Part shown: positions 9,800 through 23,050 of the stretch, one piece after another
How positions within the stretch are numbered: position 1 is the stretch's first letter
How the letters are laid out: each line of letters opens with the position of its first letter
Source of the DNA: Tetraselmis striata
Taxonomy: Eukaryota > Chlorophyta > Chlorodendrophyceae > Chlorodendrales > Chlorodendraceae
NCBI GenBank assembly: GCA_006384855.1
Contig: VCJN01000258.1
Coordinates: 1 to 64,000, forward strand
Direction: 5' to 3'
Length of the DNA: 64,000 nt
The notes under the pieces: generated by a model
What the model saw: the letters and a program-made list of their open reading frames with translations, nothing else
The model's database searches: none
What the model was told of the DNA's origin: nothing
Position numbers and translations under genes: made by a program

Positions 9800-12700
9800 T
9801 ATCATACGATCTCACAAAGCCATGAACGGCTTTGACTCTGTAGCTCACCCCTCCTTGGGGAGCTCACTACATGCACGTCTCAGATGGCGAGGGACAATAT
9901 CTTGAGCACGGCGGTGCCTTGCCGCACCGGCTCCCGTCCGGCGCCCGCCGCCAGGCAGCGGCCCACTGGTGGAGGATTATGGGTGTGGCAGGCCCGGCGG
10001 CACCACCCCCCCACCTCCACGTGGTGGACGCTGGTAACCCCTAAGAGGACCCGTGCCCGGCTGGGTGCGGCAAGGGGTTGAGCGGGGTGGCCGCCGGTTG
10101 TGGCGGGTCCTTGGATCCTGCGATGACCGGGGAGCCCTACGGGGGGCTTCTCAAATAATACTCGTGGTCCCGGTAGCGCCTACCGGCGCCGCCGGCCCGC
10201 CGTCGTGTACGGGGGGCTGCCAAAAATAATTCATGTACGACCTCGGCCTTGTGTCGTCGGCCTCTCCGAGATCCGCCTACGGGGGAGGGGGTGTGAACGA
10301 CTTGGACGGGGGCAGCCTATTACTTGCGAGGGTTGTTCGAAATAAAATCGTGTTCTCGTACCTCGGTACGATCCACCACCCACCTGCAAAAGATTTGGGG
10401 TTACCCCCCCCCCCCCCCCCCCCCCCACCGTGTGTGTTCGGCGGCGCTCTGCGGCCGACCGGTTCGAAACATCCGGGAAACCCTCAGCCGCCCCGTGAGA
10501 ACCGGCAAGGGCGGCGAGCGAGCGCGAGAAGACGGGAGCCTGGCACTGAAAGCCGGGGCGGGCGTTCGGGGCGGAGTGATAAAGGCATGCATCTATCGGC
10601 GGACCGCGACCGAGGCCAGCGGACCGCCACAACCGGCGCGGTGGGCGGGGCGATCATCGCCGCGACCTGCGGGATATTTTCAGCGATGGGGGCAGGCGGA
10701 GCCAAGACGCAACACGACGACGGAAGATTACGCGGTGCCGGAGCATTACCGATGTACAGTAAAACCTTTTCGGGAGCGGGGCGAGTATTGCATTCGTAAC
10801 AATCCATGTATTGCCAATTATAGCGGTAGTCGCTCATATTGGCGGCTACCCGTGGTTATCCGGAAACAAATAGACCCGTTGCATGGGTGTGCAATCCAGA
10901 GAGCCGCAAGGACCAATCGCATTAGTCGCTACATTGTACAGCTCCGCGTCCGCCGACCCCCCTCGCTCATTGACTACCAACCGACCCTTTTCTCATATCC
11001 AGCTAGTCTCACCCCCTAATAAATCGTTTGGGCTATGCTCATGTGAAGGTGGTCTAGCCAAAAATCTACCTCTGAGGTTGTTCGTGCTGGGTGCTCGATC
11101 GCGCTTCCCATTTCCGAGCCGAAAAAGAAAAACGGGCTGAATTGGACCACGGTTACCTACCACCCGTAGTAGATGCGCGGTCGACGCACCACCCACGGCA
11201 ACACACCCGCAGAATATATGTATATAGCCATATTCTCGCGATAGACGGATGTCGGTAGGTGGGTTGGCCGGTAGGTGCGTTAGGAGCCGATGGGATGCAC
11301 GATGGGGAAGTATCTCGGGAAATACGGTGTACGGGCGGAGGTTTGAGACGGGCCAAATCGCACGGTTCTTGACCCGTGCTTCACCAAATCCCACCCGACA
11401 CGGTCCATATCCCATACCTAGCCCACGGGTGGTAGCATAGAGGTCCCCGTTCGCGCCGTAGTGTGCAGTGCTTATGGCAGATTCGTGGGTGGGATGGAGG
11501 TGGTCTTTGTGCGGTACATGAGACATCGTACGTGTGCGCTCTATCGCCGGTTTTAAACACTGCGGGCGGGTGCGCCTTGTGGGTGAATATTTTAGGTCTA
11601 GAGCCACGTCACCAATTCTGATATCAGGTTGGGAGCGCCGAAGCTGTCCGGGTACGGGCGTCATGTTCATATTCTCCGGAGGCTGTGAGGCGGGAAACGG
11701 GAGATCCTACCTTAACTCCAGCGTCTCACGAAGCGAGCCTCGGACCTCTGCACTAGTGGACCGAGGCGCTTAGTTGGGGGATTCCACTGCCGACGCCTTA
11801 CTTATTAGGCGGACGATCGCATATAATATGGCTGCCTATGTAAAAATGCTACCAATTGCCGCGGGCAGCCGCTGTTCACATGTGTACACGAGTCCGGCGG
11901 TAGGCTGCAGAGAGGACATAGTTCGGATTCACCATATTTTTACCATTATTTGGCTTGTTTGCTGATGTAAAACTGGCCATATAAGAGTTTGAGTATGAGG
12001 CGTGCCCACGCAGCACGTGAAGAGCCGGACGGACGCGCTATATATAGCGGATTGAATAAAGCCGCGATGTGTTTCACTATCAAACCGTCTTCAATAATCA
12101 CGACCTGCCGAGCGCAGTAGTAGCGCGCGGTATTGCGAGGACCCCGGCGAGTAGGTAACCATATTCTGGCACGGATAGCCTTTGCCACTGCTTTCAAGGG
12201 CGGGATGCATGGGATATATATTTATCAAATATCGTTGTATGGCGCTTTTCTGCCTACGGGCTGGGGCGAGTGTGAACCACTTGCCTCGTGCGCAACGCGC
12301 GCATGTCCGAATCTAGCCTATGGGCATTACGTTCCGACGCCCATGCATGCGTTGCGCGCACCGCCCGCCTACCGCCTAAATCCGAAGAATTACTGGGGCG
12401 CAGGCGGCGGCCGCGAGGAGTATAGAGGTAGGTAGACCACGGTACTCCCAGCCGCACCGCCTTATTGTATATTGCACGCCCGTTATTGTGCACTAATTTC
12501 AACTTTAAATGCGCATGGGCAAAATGCCCGCCGACCGCACGCTCTAGCAACCGAATATTATGCCAATTTGAATCGCCGAGATGAGACGGAGTGCAGTTAC
12601 GGCATGAGCTTATGATGCAAGAGGGCCACGACTAAAACCCTAAACATGTTGTATAACTAGGGCATTGCAATAACCTACCTAATTCTAAAAGTACATTGCG

Positions 12701-14640
12701 TACGTTTGATGTAACGCGACGGGCCGTCTCGCTTAGTAGCAATTCGGGGACACCTGCCCGTTTCCGTTTTTCGCTGGCACGCGCCGCCACATGCGTGCTG
12801 TATTGTGAGGGGCATGAGCTGTAAGTGGTGACCGGCCCCCGTAAACATGCACGAGCATACGCGCGCTACGGGCGCCGCGCCAGGGCTATCCCGTAAAGTG
12901 AGAGAAACCACATAAACTAGTTTAGAACATGTGATAGAGACTAGTGCTTGCTATTCCTTACAAACATGGTGCACAAGGCTGAGCGAATAGGGTGAACGTC
13001 CATCAAAACATCCACGAATTGACCACGTCAGCGAATCCGCGCCCGAGACGTTTACCGGTGCGATGATGTGACAGTAGGATCGAAGTACCGGTACCCGTAC
13101 ACGAAGTCCATGAACTATCGCGGGAAACCGGCGATGGATAGGGAAATATATGCAAGCAGACATGATAAACGCACGCGACGGTCCCGATCAGTCGGGCGGA
13201 CGTCGCGGGAGACACGATGATACATCGGCAACGCGATTGATGAGGCAACAGTGTCACCGCGGCCCCAATGTAGCACACACCACGGAGCGCATGTGGAGGG
13301 ATCGGGAGGCGCAGCGACCGGAACTCACACATCCAAGCGTGGCACCCCGTAGACTTGAGTTGTCGACGTGCCGCTTCCAGTGTTGTCGTTACGACCGCAT
13401 GTTGAACTGCTGGTCAAGGAGCGCTGCGTGCGCACAAGCTCTATTCTTTCGGAAACCCTATCAGATTGTGGCGCCCCACAACCACTGAAACAACCTACCA
13501 CATGCTGCACACACAGTCATTGTTTCCGCGACTGCATACGGTGCACACCACAAAGGGTATGTCAAGATGATGCCCTCAACAACGCCGTGTGGTGAGTTCC
13601 CGTATGGACGCGCGGAAACAGCTCATGTGAAACGACACGGCCGTTAGCCCTAAATCCTGGTTATGTTCAATCCATTCGGCTGAGGCCGCACACTGAAGAA
13701 AATAATGATTCGTTGCCATGTACCTGTGGTGGCGTGCAGCCTTCTCACGGATTTTACATATGTCCCTGTTATTTTGCGGCCTGTTGTACTGTCGCTACAG
13801 GTACCTGTACGGGTAGTGCAGTACGACTATTATTATACAGGTACATACATCGGGCTTTATAATAATACTGCTGCTTCGCGGCGGGCGTACCTGTACCGAC
13901 CATTCTCGGAAAACCACTGTCGGCCAGCTTGCTCGTATCCCTGGCCCAATGGGGAGACCCCGAAGACAGACATCTCACTCGACTCACGCCCAACCGGTAA
14001 AAGACACGCCGCCCAAGTTTCCTCGGCCGCCGGCTGAATCTTGCTGTGTCGGAGCCACGACAGTTGTATGGTACAGAAAACTGTACGATGTACTGTTTCG
14101 CATCGCAAGTACGGACGTCCACCACCGCTAAATTGTAGTCGGCTTGCATCCGTCACGCGACGTACCGTACTACCGACCCAGCCCACTAAAAACGTACACA
14201 AGCAGTCACTATCCTCAATCATGCAGATATCTGTGTGGCAGGAAAACCCTCTCAGCTGCGTTAGTAGATTAACTTTTAGGTCATCAGGCTCTTTGACATA
14301 AGGGTTTATTTAGGGGGTGTAACCTGAAGACTGAATAAAGTACGACTATCTTTCACTACGACGAGGGTTTGTACGGAACCATCGTCGCAGTGTGCTTGCC
14401 CTGCTGCGCTGACACCGGATCGGCGCGTCCGGAAAAGATCCAAGATATGATTGGCTTGAATACACTGACATCGACGGCTTCCCGGTGCTGTTTCATAGTT
14501 CCGAGACTCAAACGCCGTCCAGATCGCACGTGCATCTGCCCCCACCCATGCTTTGATCTAACGGTATCGGCCATCGCATCTTCAGAAAAAGGTACCATCG
14601 GACGGCAAGGAGACGGATATGAAGATCTTCCTACTGTAAA
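9800..14640. other. No recognisable gene; one dispersed repeat and a C-tract
   Basis: This stretch upstream of CHLH shows only short or low-complexity open frames. A run of 23 C occupies 10404-10426. Positions 10897-10965 match 31478-31545 (see separate entry). GTACCTGT and GTACCCGT-type motifs recur around 13080-13890. I see no domain, tRNA or rRNA signature. Confidence 0.5.
10897..10965 (+). repeat. Dispersed repeat shared with 31.48 kb
   Basis: This ~68-bp segment matches 31478-31545 closely. Both contain CAATCGCA, AGTCGCTACATTG and CCGCGTCCGCCGACCC in the same order and orientation. The second copy lies in the short gap between two YR elements. Its origin is unknown; it could be a fragment of an older mobile element. 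Confidence 0.6.
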
Positions 14641-14950
14641 TGAAGACTACGTTAAGTACTAATCGCTGGTCCGACCTGGCACCCACTGATCCTGTTCCCG
14701 AGACCGGTTCCCACTTTCTCATAGATATTGGCGCCGTCGACTCACGATTGAGCCACTCCCACCCCTGCCACCGCATCAAGTCGGTGCCAAGCTTCGCCCC
14801 TCGCTCGGGCCCCTCAAAGCTCAACCCCCGCCGTGCCGAACGCGGCCAACAGGGACGTTTCTTATCCATCCTTCCGTTTCACTCTCCCCTTTCGAATCGG
14901 GACCCGTCGCCTTCCTTGCTTCCTGGAAACCGTGCAACAGAAACTCCATC

Positions 14951-17900
14951 ATGGCTGGAGTCGCACAGGCTGTGACCGCCCGCGGGGGCGTCGCCACGCA
15001 GATGGCCGCCGCCCGTCGCGTGGGGGGCCGCCGCGTGAGCAACGTCGGCATGAGCAATGGCCTGCGGGTGAGCCCTGTTCACCTACACGACCTCCTTGCT
15101 TCTCGCCCGCCGTTGCCGCTGCCGGCAACTGTTCGCTACGGACTTCGTTACCCCCTTCCGGCTTGTTGATCATACCCCCTTCCCTCCGCTTTCGCCCGGG
15201 CCCTCCAACGCCAAAGCGCCTGCTGTCTGTGGCGAAAGATACAGGCCTTCTTCCTACTGCGTTCCGGTTTCCCTGCCTGCGCTCACTCCCGGGTCAGGAT
15301 TGCGCCGACACAGCCAAGCGCGACCTCAAGCTTGCCGCCCGGCCCCAGCAGTAGTAGTAATTAATCACGTTTACCTATGCACTCGCACACCCCACGAGCT
15401 CTTCCGGTCTCTCGACCCCCTCCCAGCTCCGGATACAATGCAATGCCCACCGCGCCCCGCCCGGCTTCTGCCATTATTACAACGGTCGAGAACATGACAA
15501 ACGCTCGTGCGCGGGTCTTTTGCTCATGGCGGCCCCTCAACTGCTGGCTTCACAGACCCCTCGCGTGGTGCCGGTCCCGAGCAGGCGCGCCGGGAAAAAC
15601 CCCGCAATATTTCCCTGCACCCCGCCGCTCACAGCCCGCCCGCCGGGCCGCTGGTTACTCCGCTCTCGGTCGCCAATTTGTGACCGGTTTCTCCGGCAGC
15701 CCTGATCCCGGCCTCGACGCAAAGTGCTGGGCCCGTGCGGCGCGCCTGCACTGACGCGGCCCGGCCTCTCGCCGGACTGGACGGCCTCGACGCCGCTGTA
15801 CTCTTCTCTGCCAGCTGCCGAGACTGACCGCCCCGACTGCGCCCCCCCTGCCGCAGAGCCTGGCGAAGCAGATTCGTGACGCCAACCGCGGCGCTCGGGA
15901 GGTGCGCCCGCCCCCGCGGCAGCTAGGATCCGTCGCATGCAATGCCTGTCGGCACGCAGCCCTTTTCGATGCCCACAGGCCGGAGTGGCTTATTTTAAAC
16001 TATCACGACTCAGGCCATTTGCGGCAGTGATGTTGCGAACTCCCCTAAATGGACATGTCCTGGTAAAGGTGGAATGAAAGGACTGGGTGATATCTAGGTG
16101 GCCACCAGAGGAACTTTACGCAGCATTGGCGCCAGCACTGAGCCACCCCCGCCCTGCACTTCTGCCCTGCAGGTGACCACGATGGTTGCCACCGGCCCGC
16201 GCACCAAGGTCGCCGGTGCTGATGAGCCCGACGAGATGGACGACCTTATGGGCGGCGGTGAGTGCGGCACCCATCCTTCTGCATCTTCTCTACCGCTGTA
16301 GAGACACATCAACGCATTTATTGGCATGCGCCAAACTGCTGCGCAATCAGTTTCGCTGATGTATGCTTGGTTGACTCTGCTCAGGCATGATGATGGGCGG
16401 CGGCTACACCACCGTGGACCCCGAGTCCCGCCGCATCAAGCCCGAGGCCAAGGGGCGCGTGATGGTGAAGGTGGTGTACACCGTGCTGGAGTCGCAGTAC
16501 CAGTCCTCCCTCTCGGCGGCCGTGAACAACATCAACGCGACCAACCAGGACGTGTGCTACGAGGTGGTGGGCTACCTGCTGGAGGAGCTGCGCGACGCCA
16601 AGAACTTCGAGGCCTTCAAGGCCGACGTTGCGGACTGCAACATCTTCATCGGCTCCCTCATCTTCATTGAGGAGCTTGCCGACAAGGTATGACACGCCTT
16701 TCCGGACGAGCGCCTGAATTTTGCTGTCCCAATTGTCCAACGGAGATGGTCCGATGCCCTCCCAGTTCATCCCACGGCAGCGGAGGTGCCTGACCGAGAC
16801 GCTCCCTTTGTCGGCCTGGGCAGATCATTGAGGCGGTGACCCCCGTGCGCGACAACATCAACGCGTGCCTGATCTTCCCCTCCATGCCCGCGGTCATGAA
16901 GCTGAACAAGCTGGGCACCTTCTCCATGAGCCAGCTGGGCCAGGGCAAGAGCGTGATCGGCGACTTCATGCGCCAGCAGCGCAAGAACAACGACGGCTTT
17001 GAGGAGAGCCTGCTCAAGCTGGTGCGCACGCTGCCCAAGGTGCTCAAGTACCTGCCCAGCGACAAGGCCCAGGACGCGCGCAACTTTGTCAACTCGCTGC
17101 AGTACTGGCTGGGCGGCAATGCTGAGAACCTGGAGAACCTGCTGCTGTCGACCACCTCGGCCTACGTGCCCGCGCTCAAGGGCAAGGAGTTCACCATCAA
17201 GGAGCCGGAGGTCTTCCCTGATGTCGGCATCTGGCACCCGGCTGCGCCCCGCATGTACGAGGACCTGAAGGAGTTCCTCAACTGGTACGACACCCGCAAG
17301 GACATGACCTTCGCCAAGGATGCGCCCATCATCGGCCTCGTGCTGCAGCGCTCCCACCTCGTCACCGGCGACGAGGCGCACTACGCCGGCATGGTGTCCA
17401 ACCTGGAGAGCCGCGGCGCCAAGGTGGTGCCGGTCTTTGCGGGCGGCCTGGACTTCAGCTCCCCCGTGAAGAAGTTCTTCTACGACCCGCTCGGCAGCGG
17501 CCGCTCGTTCGTGGACACCGTCGTGAGCCTGACGGGCTTTGCGCTCGTGGGCGGTCCTGCGCGCCAGGACGCCCCCAAGGCTGTGGAGGCGCTCACGCAG
17601 CTCAACGTCCCGTACCTCTGCTCCCTGCCGCTGGTGTTCCAGACCACGGAGGAGTGGGTGGAGTCGGAGCTGGGCGTGCACCCGGTGCAGGTCGCCCTGC
17701 AGGTGGCGCTCCCCGAGCTGGACGGCGCCATCGAGCCCGTCGTCTTTGCCGGCCGCGACTCCAACACCGGCAAGAGCCACTCGCTGCCGGACCGCATCGA
17801 CACGCTGGCGGACCGCGCCCTCAAGTGGGCCAACCTGCGCGCCAAGAAGACCAAGGACAAGAAGGTGGCTATCACCGTGTTCAGCTTCCCGCCCGACAAG

Positions 17901-20516
17901 GGCAACGTCGGCACCGCCGCCTACCTCAACGTCTTTGGGTCGATCCACCGCGTGCTGAAGGAGATGCAGGCCAAGGGGTACGACGTGGGCGAGATCCCCG
18001 CCAGCGAGGAGGAGCTCATCCAGAGCGTCATCACCGACGGCAACGCGCAGTTCAACACGGCCGACCTCAACATCGAGTACAAGATGAGCGTGGCCGAGTA
18101 CCAGGAGCTGTGCCCGTACGCGGAGGCGCTGGAGGAGAACTGGGGCAAGCCCCCCGGCAACCTCAACACCAACGGCGTCGAGCTGCTGGTGTACGGCAAG
18201 ACCTTTGGCAACGTCTTCATCGGCGTGCAGCCCACCTTTGGCTACGAGGGCGACCCCATGCGCCTGCTCTTCTCCAAGAGCGCCTCCCCGCACCACGGCT
18301 TTGCCGCCTACTACACCTACCTTGAGCGCATCTTCGGCGCCGACGCCGTGCTGCACTTCGGCACCCACGGCTCGCTGGAGTTCATGCCCGGCAAGCAGGT
18401 CGGCATGGCGGGCACCTGCTACCCCGACGCCCTCATCGGCAGCATCCCCAACATCTACTACTACGCCGCCAACAACCCCAGCGAGGCCACCATCGCCAAG
18501 CGCCGCTCGTACGCCAACACCATCTCGTACCTCACCCCGCCCGCGGAGAACGCCGGGCTGTACAAGGGCCTCAAGGAGCTGCGCGAGCTGATCAGCAGCT
18601 ACCAGCAGCTCAAGGGCACCAGCCGCGCCACGCAGGTCATGAACACCATCATCGAGACCGCCAAGCAGTGCAACCTCGACCGCGACGTGGCGCTGCCTGA
18701 CGCCGACGCGGCGGAGCTGGGGGAGGAGGCGTGCAACGACGTCGTGGGGCAGGTGTACCAGAAGCTGATGGAGATCGAGAGCCGGCTGCTGCCGTGCGGG
18801 CTGCACGTGATCGGCACGCCGCCCAGCGCGGAGGAGGCCATCGCCACGCTGGTCAACATTGCGGAGATCGACCGCCCTGAGGGCGACGCGCCCGTGAAGG
18901 GGCTGCCCGGCCTGCTGGCCACCGCCGCCGGCAAGAACATCGAGGCCATCTACCAGGGCAGCAACGCCGGCAAGCTGGACGACGTCGTCATGCTGCAGGA
19001 GATCACCGACGCGAGCCGCGAGGCCGTCAAGGCGTACGTCATGGGGCAGACCGGCCCCGACGGCCGCATCAAGCGCTCGAGCATGAACAACTTTGCGCAG
19101 AGTCTGGGCCTCACGGTCGAGCCGTACGTCAAGGCGCTGCAGGGCACCAAGTTCGCGGGCGCGGACCGCGGCGAGATGAAGAAGCTGTTTGCGTTCCTGG
19201 ACTTCTGCCTCGAGCAGGTGGTGAAGGAGAACGAGGTGGGCGCGTTCCTGGACGCGCTGGAGGGGCAGTACACCATCCCCGGCCCGGGCGGCGACCCCAT
19301 CCGCAACCCCAAGGTCCTGCCCACCGGCAAGAACATCCACGCGCTGGACCCGCAGTCCATCCCCACCACCGCCGCCTGCAAGAGCGCGAGCGTGATCGTG
19401 GAGCGGCTGATCGAGCGCCAGCGCATGGAGAACGGCGGCAACTACCCCGAGACCATCGCGCTCGTGCTGTGGGGCACCGACAACATCAAGACGTACGGCG
19501 AGAGCCTGGCGCAGGTGATGTACATGGTGGGCGTGCAGCCGCTGCCCGACGCGCTGGGCCGCGTGAACAAGCTGCGCCTCATCCCGCTGGAGGAGCTGGG
19601 CCGCCCTCGCGTGGACGTCGTCGTCAACTGCTCGGGCGTCTTCCGCGACCTCTTTGTCAACCAGATGAACCTTCTGGACCGCGCTGTCAAGATGGCCGCC
19701 GAGGCGGACGAGCCCCCGGAGATGAACTTTGTGCGCAAGCACGCCAAGGAGCAGGCGGAGGAGCTGGGCGTGAGCGTTCGCCAGGCCGCCAGCCGCATCT
19801 TCTCCAACGCCAGCGGCTCGTACTCGTCCAACGTGAACCTCGCGGTCGAGAACAGCAGCTGGAGCGACGAGCAGCAGCTGCAGGAGATGTACCTCACGCG
19901 CAAGAGCTTCTGCTTTGACAGCGACCGCCCCGGCGCCGGCGGCGAGGCGCGCCGCGACGTCTTTGAGGCCGCCATGAAGACGGTGGACATGACGTTCCAG
20001 AACCTGGACAGCAGCGAGATCAGCCTGACGGACGTGAGCCACTACTTTGACAGCGACCCCACCAAGCTGGTCCAGGGCCTGCGCGCGGACGGCAAGGCGC
20101 CCGCCTCGTTCATCGCCGACACCACCACCGCCAATGGGCAGGTGCGCACGCTGGGCGAGACGGTGCGCCTGGACGCGCGCACCAAGCTGCTCAACCCCAA
20201 GTGGTACGAGGGCATGATGGGCAGCGGCTACGAGGGCGTGCGCGAGATTCAGAAGCGCCTGACCAACACCATGGGCTGGTCCGCCACCAGCGGCACCGTC
20301 GACAACTGGGTGTATGACGAGGCCAATGCCACCTTCATCGAGGACCCCGACATGGCGCAGCGCATGATGGACGCCAACCCCAACTCGTTCCGCAAGCTCG
20401 TCGCCACCTTCCTGGAGGCCAACGGCCGCGGCTACTGGGAGGCGGACGACGAGAAGATCGAGAAGCTGCGCCAGCTGTACACCGACATCGAGGACAAGAT
20501 CGAGGGCGTGGAGTAG
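14951..20516 (+). CDS. CHLH: Magnesium chelatase subunit H, plastid precursor
   Basis: This is the large porphyrin-binding subunit of Mg-chelatase, which with CHLI and CHLD inserts Mg2+ into protoporphyrin IX as the first committed step of chlorophyll synthesis in the plastid. My exon model is 14951-15067, 16173-16257, 16385-16686 and 16824-20516, with GTGAGC, GTGAGT and GTATGA donors and AG acceptors. Phases join cleanly to give 1398 aa, the normal size for the family. Residues 1-39 ([20 protein letters not shown]...) are Arg/Ala-rich like a chloroplast transit peptide. The CobN/BchH domain fills the last exon; its [20 protein letters not shown] motif starts near residue 679. Three introns interrupt the first ~170 codons, after which 3.7 kb is intronless. 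No frameshift or missing region is seen. A CHLH paralogue is possible but nothing suggests it. Confidence 0.96.
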
Positions 20517-20734
20517 AGCGCCGGCGCCTTTTTCCCCCCACTCCCCGCCCGAGCCCTATCCCCCCTCGAGGTCGTGCCCATTCTTGGCCCCCCTCCGCAC
20601 TCAGCCCATCTAACCCTTAGATGGAGAATCATCATTCTGGCACGTGGGCAGTGACGCCGGCCGCCCCGCGGTGGGCGCCCTCCCACACTAGCACGCCAGC
20701 AATGTGGAACCCCCCCCCCCCCCCCCCCCCCTTA

Positions 20735-21010
20735 TTATAGCCTGTAATGCAGCGCCCTTCCTAGCCACAGCACCGCAGCCAAATGGACCGCCCGACATGT
20801 TCCTCCCACCCTGTCTGCTTTGCTCTGCACACCGGTTACCACGTGATGGCGCCGCCTGTCGGCATCCTACTTCAGCGGATGTCATGTATGCTGATGCGCA
20901 TTTGAGCCTTTGCCTGCACACACCACCGTGCCAACAATTACCGCTGAGCTGTTTTGTGTGGTAAATGTCTGCGTGCGGCGTGGCATCCTGCCTGCTGCAC
21001 CACCGTAGTT
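20735..21010 (+). repeat. Imperfect repeat, copy 1 of 3
   Basis: This segment shares ordered blocks with 22805-23050 (TTATTRTAGC, GCRCTGCCCTT-like, CCGCAGCCAA, ATGTCATGT, CCGCTGAG, GTCTGCGTGCG). It shares its second half with 22370-22540 (GTGTCATGT, TTCGCCTGCACACACCA-like, GGCATCCT, CTGCGCAC/GCCGCACCA). The three copies are in the same orientation and too diverged to be recent duplicates. No open frame is conserved between them. Confidence 0.5.
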
Positions 21011-22088
21011 GTTGCATATGGGCGCTGCGCACCTGCTACCGCTGGTGTACAAACCTTCAGCATTTCTTGATGAGCCTTTAAACATGTAGAACAGCATCCA
21101 ATAAAAGTCTCTGCATGTTTTTATGGGTATGATTTGGGTTTGGTCGGTAACCCGGAGTCTGCGCCGTTGCCGCCATTGCGAGGATAATAATAACCATGAA
21201 AGAGCGTGTACATGGTATGCTAGGGCCAATGCGACGGCGCGTGTGGCGCGCGCGGCGCCTGTTGTGCGGCACTACCAGTGTAACCAGTGCTGCACGGGCA
21301 GGCGGTGCACGGTTTGAGCGCACATGTCTTGGCCACCTACCCATGCCGCACGGCGCATGGTTTGGAGTCTATGGTCAGCTAGCGGCGGGCTGCATGCGAC
21401 ATTCGCAACCTGGCTGTACGCCTTGCAAGAAGCAGTAATAGTGCGATCACACTTTAATTCACAACATTTCGAAGTTTTATCACATTGGGCTGACGATTGC
21501 TGCGATAGAAAGCCCGTGACTTGCGCTTTCCGACGCACTAATTTTCAGCCCAATCTGATACAACGTCGAAAAGGTTATGGTTTGTCGAAATTACCCCCCC
21601 CCCCCCCCCCTCCCCCCCCCCCCCTGTTCTGGTATCCCAGTCAGCCCACTCACTACTGTGGGTGGGGGCGCATGATGGGGGCCATGCAATGCGCCCTTCC
21701 ACGCAAGCTCCCAGGCGCGAGCACCCCTTGGATAGGTCTCCACCAGGGTAGGCCTACCCGACTGGGTAGGCCTACCCGACCCGGTAAGCCTACCTTGGGC
21801 AGGACAGACCCGGGTCGGGCATACCCAGGCAGACCAGGTAGGCCTACCTGGCACACCCCTACCTGGTAGGGCAGACCTAAGGCAGACCCCGGTCATATTT
21901 CTTCATGTTAACACTGGGGAAAATTCCATTTAATGCGCGAAACATGCTGTGTGTTTACACATCCATGCACTGCTTACAACTATAACTCAGTAAAGCCATG
22001 ATCAATAAGGGAGGACATGTCATCGCCTATGTGTGTGAATGCCTCACTATCAGATGAAGCGTCAGCATCATCATCCTCTATAGATGGC

Positions 22089-22335
22089 CTATAGGCGAGC
22101 GTATGCCATGTCCATGATGGACTCGTCAGAAAGCAAATCGCTTGTTGGATGAGTCCAGTCTCCATCTGCGATGGCCTTGTCGCCCATCGTCTTGAGGATC
22201 TCACGGAATACTTGCTCCTGGTCGGTGTTCCTCATCTGGAAAACGACATCCCCCAAACGTTCCAATGACATTTTTGTGCGAAGATGCCCAGTGACCAGAC
22301 CAGCATCAGGGTTCTTAGCAGACTGTACCGCCTTA
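22089..22335 (-). pseudogene. Unrecognised coding fragment
   Basis: The minus strand is open for about 80 codons, reading SAKNPDAGLVTGHLRTKMSL, then ERLGDVVFQMRNTDQEQVFR and EILKTMGDKAIADGDWTHPT. The composition is that of a normal soluble protein rather than a GC-rich shadow frame. After a stop near 22089 an acidic stretch (SIEDDDADASSDSEAFTHIG) continues in another frame down to about 21985, which suggests one frameshift in a single gene. I do not recognise the family. It could be an exon of an unannotated gene or a fragment captured by the surrounding repeats. Confidence 0.35.
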
Positions 22336-22369
22336 GCAGTCCGTCTTAGCAGTCCGTACTAACCGCCGC

Positions 22370-22540
22370 GTTGCCGGCGCCGTTGATACCACGAGCCCAG
22401 CTAGTGTCATGTTTGCTGCATTTCCGAGCCTTCGCCTGCACACACCAAAATGATGCCAGCGCGCTCTGAGCTGCTGTGTTAAGTAAATGTGCGCTGTGGC
22501 ATCCTTTCTGCCGCACCACTGTATCTGGAGTTGCAGCTGG
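22370..22540 (+). repeat. Imperfect repeat, copy 2 of 3 (partial)
   Basis: This partial copy matches the second half of the repeat at 20735-21010, including AGCCTTCGCCTGCACACACC, a TGAGCTG block and TGGCATCCTTTCTGCCGCAC. It lies immediately beyond the upstream end of the minus-strand coding fragment at 22089-22335, as if the fragment were flanked by repeat copies. Confidence 0.45.
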
Positions 22541-22804
22541 TGTGGGTGCTGCCGCACCTACAGCGCCGCCGGCTCTTTTTAATAACCCTCATCGTTGTTA
22601 TGAGCCACAGGCAGGGCTGGCACCCAACTCGTAAGAACTCTCTTCACTTTCGCTGCAGTTTGTCTATCTGACCCCTGGCAGGCAAGGAAGCAGTGTTTTT
22701 ATTCGCATTGCTCTTATTTTGCAATATATACGTGTCAGCATGTATATACCGTACTCGATTGGTATTGAGTTTCCTGAGAATTGTTATTTATTGTTTCGAC
22801 CAAA

Positions 22805-23050
22805 CCCTTCTTATTGTAGCGTGTAGCGCACTGCCCTTCACAGCCACATCACCGCAGCCAATGGACCCATACATGTCCCTCTCGCCCGGCTTTGCGTTGC
22901 GCGACTGTACATTGGGTACCGCATCACGGCGATGACTGTCATCCTCCATCGGACGCCAATGTCATGTCTGTTGTTGCATGTTCATTGAGCCTTCGTCCGT
23001 AAACCGCTTACCGCTGAGTTGCCTTTAGTGAGCACTGTCTGCGTGCGTCG
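22805..23050 (+). repeat. Imperfect repeat, copy 3 of 3
   Basis: This copy begins CTTATTGTAGCGTGTAGCGC and carries the CACCGCAGCCAATGGACC block, then ATGTCATGTCTG, CCGCTGAGTTG and GTCTGCGTGCG, in the same order as the copy at 20735-21010. It is diverged by many substitutions and indels. Confidence 0.45.

Noticed and set aside
10440-10480. GGTTCGAA near 10460 as a possible tRNA T-loop
   Set aside because: No acceptor stem, anticodon arm or D-arm can be folded around it. I saw no tRNA or rRNA gene in the window.
16767-20042. 1091-codon open frame on the minus strand
   Set aside because: It lies wholly antisense to the CHLH last exon, is rich in Ala/Val/Leu/His/Arg as expected for the complement of GC-rich codons, and contains no recognisable domain. 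CHLH is certain on the other strand.
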